Source of the DNA: Streptomyces gardneri
GTDB taxonomy: Bacteria > Actinomycetota > Actinomycetes > Streptomycetales > Streptomycetaceae
Reading direction: 5' to 3'
NCBI RefSeq assembly: GCF_006539185.1
Contig: NZ_BJMN01000022.1
Location: 62,001 to 126,000, forward strand
DNA length: 64,000 bases
Part shown: positions 60,819 through 64,000 of the stretch, one piece after another
How the letters are laid out: the number at the start of each line of letters is the position of its first letter
Position numbering within the stretch: the stretch's first letter is position 1
Translations under genes and position numbers: made by a program
The notes under the pieces: model-generated
What the model was told of the DNA's origin: nothing
What the model saw: the letters and a program-made list of their open reading frames with translations, nothing else
Database searches by the model: none

Positions 60819-61609
60819 TGGAGAGCTCCTTGTGCGGTGGCGGCTGCGGGTGTGCTCGGCGGGGTGTCGTCCGGTGGGCGGAGCCCGGGGACGGCGTCGA
60901 GCAGCCTGCGGGTGTAGGGGTGCTGGGGGGAGTCCAGGACCTGGGCGGTGGGCCCGGTCTCGACGAGTTCGCCGTGCAGCATGACGCTGACCCGGTCCGC
61001 GATGTGCCGGACCACGCCCAGGTCGTGGGTGATGAGGAGGAAAGCGAGGTCGCTGTGCTCGCGCAGGTCGAGCAGCAGGTTGAGGATCTGGGCCTGGACG
61101 GAGACGTCGAGGGCGGAGGTGGGTTCGTCCAGCACCAGCAGCGAGGGCCCGACGGCGAGGGCGCGGGCGATGGCGACGCGCTGGCACTGGCCGCCGGAGA
61201 GCTGGTGGGGATAGCGGGTGAGGACAGTGGCGGGCAGGCCGACGCGCTCGAGTTCCGCAGTGACGTCGGTGACAGGCCGGCCGGCTTCGCGCAGTGGCTC
61301 GGCGATGAGTTGCCGGACGGTCATCCGGGGGTTGAGGGCGGCGTAGGGGTTCTGGAAGACGATCTGTACCTGGTGGCGCAGCCGCCGCAACTCCTTGCGG
61401 CGCAGCCCGGCGAGCGGGCGGCCCGCGATGTGCACGGTGCCGGAGGTGGGCGGGATCAGGCCCAGCACGCAGCGCGCGAGGGTGGTCTTGCCCGAGCCCG
61501 ACTCACCTACCAGCGCGTGTACTTCTCCTGCGGTGATGTTGAGGTCGACGCCGGCGACAGCGGTGTGCGAGCCGAAGGTCTTGACGAGCTGCTGTACGTC
61601 GAGGATCAC
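60815..61609 (-). CDS. Dipeptide/oligopeptide ABC ATPase (DppF/OppF-like)
   Basis: A 264-residue ATPase: Walker A GESGSGKTT near residue 35, Q-loop IVFQNPYAALNPRMTV, signature LSGGQCQR (a variant with Cys) near 137, Walker B LLVLDEPTSALD and H-loop LITHDLG. The C-terminus VLDSPQHPYTRRLLDAVPG is the OppF/DppF type. The GTG at 61607-61609 overlaps the stop of the upstream fusion gene. It completes a two-ATPase importer with the ATPase half of that fusion. Confidence 0.88.
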   Translation of the reverse strand: MILDVQQLVKTFGSHTAVAGVDLNITAGEVHALVGESGSGKTTLARCVLGLIPPTSGTVHIAGRPLAGLRRKELRRLRHQVQIVFQNPYAALNPRMTVRQLIAEPLREAGRPVTDVTAELERVGLPATVLTRYPHQLSGGQCQRVAIARALAVGPSLLVLDEPTSALDVSVQAQILNLLLDLREHSDLAFLLITHDLGVVRHIADRVSVMLHGELVETGPTAQVLDSPQHPYTRRLLDAVPGLRPPDDTPPSTPAAATAQGALQ

Positions 61610-63582
61610 GCGGGGACTCCCTTCGGCTGGGTAAGGTGGCAGGCGCTTGCCCGCGCTCCGGCGGCGTTGAGAGGCGGCGGGGTGGCGCATACCTCCGTGG
61701 TGTGGGCACAGCGGTCGGCGAAGGGGCAGCCGGTGAGGAGGTCGGGGCGGTCAGGCACGCTGCCGGGGATGGAGGGCAGCGCTTTGCCGGGGGCGGCCCG
61801 GTCGGGGAGGGCGGCGAGCAGGGCGCGGGTGTAGGGGTGATCCGGGGTGTCCAGTACGTCAGCCACCGGGCCTGATTCGACGACCTGACCGGCGTAGAGC
61901 ACGTACATCCGGCTGCACAGTTCGCGGACCTCGCCCAGGTTGTGGGTGATGTACAGGACTCCGAAGCCGTGCTCGGCCTGCAGGCGGCGCAGCAGGGAGC
62001 GGAACTCCTTGGCCACGGTGACGTCCAGGGCGGTGGTCGGTTCGTCGGCGATGAGCAGATCGGGCCGGCACAGCAAAGCGGCGGCGATCATGACGCGCTG
62101 CAGCATGCCGCCGGAGAGCTGGTGGGGGTAGGAGCGTGTGACGCGCTCGGCGTCCAGGCCCACTTCCGTCAGTGCGGTGCTCACCTGCTGGGCCGCTTCG
62201 CTCCGGGTGCCGCCCTGGTGGAGGCGTACCAGGCGGTCGAGTTGGCGGCCGAGCGGGGTGACGGGGTCGAATGAGGCGGCGGGGTTCTGGAAGACCATGG
62301 CCACCTTCCGGCCGCGGATCGTGTGGAAGCCGGCGGCCCGCAGGTCCTGGCCCTGGAGCCGGATGCCGCCGGAGGTTTCGGCTCCGGCGGGGAGCATGCC
62401 GAGGACACTGAGGGCGGTCAGGGACTTGCCGCAGCCGCTCTCGCCGACCACCCCCACGACCTCGCCCGCGCGCACGCGGAGGGAGACGTCGCGTACGACG
62501 GCAGCGTCGCCGATGGTGACGCGCAGCCGGGAGATCTCCAGCAAGGGTGCCGCCTGACCGTCTGCGCGCTGCTTGCCCGGGCCGGGCGCGGTCTCGTCCT
62601 CAGTGGCGGGCAGGGGGCTCGCCGCGTCGGTGTCCTTCCCCTCCGGCCGGCGCCGCAACAGAGCGGCGGCCTGCCCGGCCAGTGTGCGCAGGCCACGGTG
62701 CGCGGCGGCGGAGCGGGCTTCCGTGCGTGGGTCGAACACGTCACGCAGAGCGTCGCCGAAGAGGTTGAAGGCCAACACGGTGAGGAGGATCGCCAGGCCC
62801 GGGAAGAGCGCCGCCCACCAGTGGGTCTGGAGGTCGCCGCGGGCCTCGGCGACCATCAGGCCCCAGTCCGCCTGCGGCGGGCGGGTGCCCAGGCCGAGGA
62901 AGGCCAGTGATCCGGCGGCCAGGATCACGGTGCCGATGTCGACGGTGGCCTGCACCAGAATCGGTGAGACGGCGTTGCGCAGAATGTGCCGGACCATGAC
63001 GACTCGGTCCTTGAGCCCCAGGGCGCGCGCTCCCTCGACGAAGGGCCGCTCACGCATGGATGCGGTGATGCCCTGGACCAGCCGGGTGTACCAGGGCCAC
63101 CAGGCGATGGCCAGCGCGAGGGCGGCGTGCTCCAGGCCGGGGCCGAGGGTGGCCACGATGGCCATGGCGAGCAGCAGGGGCGGGAAGGCCAGGAACATGT
63201 CGCACAGCCGCATGATCGCCTCGCCCACGCGCCCGCCGCGGAAGCCTGCGATCAGCCCCAGCGGTACGCCCACCAGCACGGCGAGCCCGACCACGAGGAG
63301 CGGTACGGTCAGCGCCGGCCGGGCACCGTAGATGATGCGGCTGAGCACGTCGCGGCCGAGGTTGTCGGTGCCGAGCAGGTGGCCGGCGCCGGGTGGCAGG
63401 TGGCGGGCGGCGACCTCGGCGGCTCCGGCGCCCTGATCAGGGTGCGGGGCGAGCCAGGGGCTGAGCAGGGCGGCGGCGACCAGGGCCGCGAGCAGCACCA
63501 GGCCGAGGACGGCGAGCGGGTCGCGGAGCAGGGCGGTGAAGCGGGCGATGCGCGGCGGGATGGTCTGCGGGCTGTGGCTCAT
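61606..63582 (-). CDS. Fused peptide ABC permease (DppC) and ATPase (DppD)
   Basis: A 658-residue fusion. Residues about 1-290 are a DppC-type permease (five to six membrane helices, EAA-type loop ...EGARALGLKDRVVMVRHILRNAVSP near 185-210). A linker of about 50 residues rich in Arg, Asp and Pro follows, then a DppD-type ATPase from about 345: Walker A GESGCGKSL, signature LSGGMLQR, Walker B LLIADEPTTALD, H-loop YITHNLGE and the OppD_C cysteine-containing tail (TGCPFADRCAHTTEVC). These are usually separate proteins. Start and end overlap its neighbours (ATGA, GTGA). Confidence 0.88.
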   Translation of the reverse strand: MSHSPQTIPPRIARFTALLRDPLAVLGLVLLAALVAAALLSPWLAPHPDQGAGAAEVAARHLPPGAGHLLGTDNLGRDVLSRIIYGARPALTVPLLVVGLAVLVGVPLGLIAGFRGGRVGEAIMRLCDMFLAFPPLLLAMAIVATLGPGLEHAALALAIAWWPWYTRLVQGITASMRERPFVEGARALGLKDRVVMVRHILRNAVSPILVQATVDIGTVILAAGSLAFLGLGTRPPQADWGLMVAEARGDLQTHWWAALFPGLAILLTVLAFNLFGDALRDVFDPRTEARSAAAHRGLRTLAGQAAALLRRRPEGKDTDAASPLPATEDETAPGPGKQRADGQAAPLLEISRLRVTIGDAAVVRDVSLRVRAGEVVGVVGESGCGKSLTALSVLGMLPAGAETSGGIRLQGQDLRAAGFHTIRGRKVAMVFQNPAASFDPVTPLGRQLDRLVRLHQGGTRSEAAQQVSTALTEVGLDAERVTRSYPHQLSGGMLQRVMIAAALLCRPDLLIADEPTTALDVTVAKEFRSLLRRLQAEHGFGVLYITHNLGEVRELCSRMYVLYAGQVVESGPVADVLDTPDHPYTRALLAALPDRAAPGKALPSIPGSVPDRPDLLTGCPFADRCAHTTEVCATPPPLNAAGARASACHLTQPKGVPA

Positions 63583-64000
63583 GCCGGCCTCACTCGCGGG
63601 TCGAGGCGCGCGTGGACGAGGTCCACCGCGAGGTTGACGAGGACGTAGGCGACGGCGCCGATAAGGGTGACGCCCATGACCGCCGGGTAGTCCAGGCTCA
63701 GCAGGCCGGAGGAGGCGTACTGGCCGAGGCCCGGCCAGTCGAAGACCACTTCGACGAAGAAGGCGCCGGTCAGGGCGTAGGCGGCGGTCAGGCCGAGCAC
63801 CGTGACGGTGGGTGGGAGGGCGTTGCGCAGGGCGACGCGCCAGACGAGGGTGCGTTCGGGGACGCCGTAGGCGCGGCCGACGCGGATGTGGTCTTGCTGG
63901 AGCGCCTCCAGCATGCTGGTGCGGGTCATGCGGGCCACGACGCCGAGCGGGTAGGCGGCCAGTGTGAGGGCCGGCAGGATCAGGTGCGCCGAGGCGCTCG
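63579..64000 (-). CDS. Peptide ABC permease (DppB-like), partial
   Basis: The 3' end (140 codons) of a DppB/OppB-type permease that runs off the right edge of the window. The segment HLILPALTLAAYPLGVVARMTRTSMLEAL is the conserved EAA-type loop region, followed by two to three C-terminal helices (VTVLGLTAAYALTGAFFVEVVF, YPAVMGVTLIGAVAYVLVNLAVDLVHA). Its stop overlaps the start of the fused DppC-DppD gene. The binding protein is expected beyond the window. Confidence 0.85.
   Translation of the reverse strand, partial: SASAHLILPALTLAAYPLGVVARMTRTSMLEALQQDHIRVGRAYGVPERTLVWRVALRNALPPTVTVLGLTAAYALTGAFFVEVVFDWPGLGQYASSGLLSLDYPAVMGVTLIGAVAYVLVNLAVDLVHARLDPRVRPA

Overview
The window looks like the chromosome of a Streptomyces. 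Coding sequence is very GC-rich, with GTG starts, 4-base ATGA/GTGA overlaps and many Streptomyces-type small families (DUF5955, TIGR04222, CxxC mini-proteins). No rRNA, tRNA, CRISPR array, insertion sequence or phage gene was recognised. All assignments come from reading the sequence; no search was run.

Layout. (1) 116-6186: a CUT2-type sugar uptake operon (binding lipoprotein, permease, ATPase, ROK kinase), a GntR repressor and a divergent Gfo/Idh/MocA dehydrogenase. (2) 6225-12783: a two-component system co-directional with a P450, then small membrane proteins, a drug/metabolite exporter, a RibD-like reductase and an SDR. (3) 13080-16689: allantoicase, allantoinase and the IclR regulator AllR. 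(4) 16813-23853: an ABC exporter facing a second two-component system, an MFS pump, small conserved genes and a MobA/MocA-like nucleotidyltransferase. (5) 24092-30705: malate synthase, a secreted SGNH hydrolase, a large unknown protein and an FN3 lipoprotein. (6) 30743-42307 plus 45740-47527: purine and ureide catabolism, comprising a hydantoin/allantoin-type racemase, two NCS2 purine permeases, 8-oxoguanine deaminase, uricase, HIU hydrolase, OHCU decarboxylase, a two-gene DUF77/HTH_22 operon, hydroxypyruvate isomerase, tartronate semialdehyde reductase, catalase and glyoxylate carboligase. (7) 42787-57789: secreted HNH nuclease, MFS/ArsR pair, zinc-ribbon protein, two acyl-CoA ligases with a GAF-LuxR regulator, SUKH-3/AlkZ-like pair and CorA. 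(8) 58284-64000: a class III aminotransferase, a nitrilase-family amidase and a dipeptide-type ABC importer that contains a permease-ATPase fusion and runs off the window.

How it works together. Purines enter by the NCS2 permeases. Urate is oxidised to S-allantoin by Uox, HiuH and UraD, and the H2O2 made by Uox can be removed by the catalase. Allantoin passes through AllB and Alc to ureidoglycolate and then glyoxylate. Glyoxylate is either condensed with acetyl-CoA by malate synthase or carried through Gcl, Hyi and GlxR to glycerate. Xanthine dehydrogenase, ureidoglycolate lyase and glycerate kinase are not in the window.

The most interesting signal is regulatory. Four promoters (allB/allR, aceB, hyi, gcl) carry two 15-bp TTCC-N7-GGAA-type palindromes whose starts are exactly 21 bp apart. 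A second palindrome, TCAAC-N5-GTTGA, lies at allB, aceB, uraD and katA; at uraD and katA an 18-bp stretch is identical except for one base. This ties scattered operons into one apparent purine-to-glycerate regulon with two operator types, one plausibly bound by AllR and the other by an unidentified factor. A second notable feature is a nested inverted repeat between katA and the next gene that could be a structured RNA.
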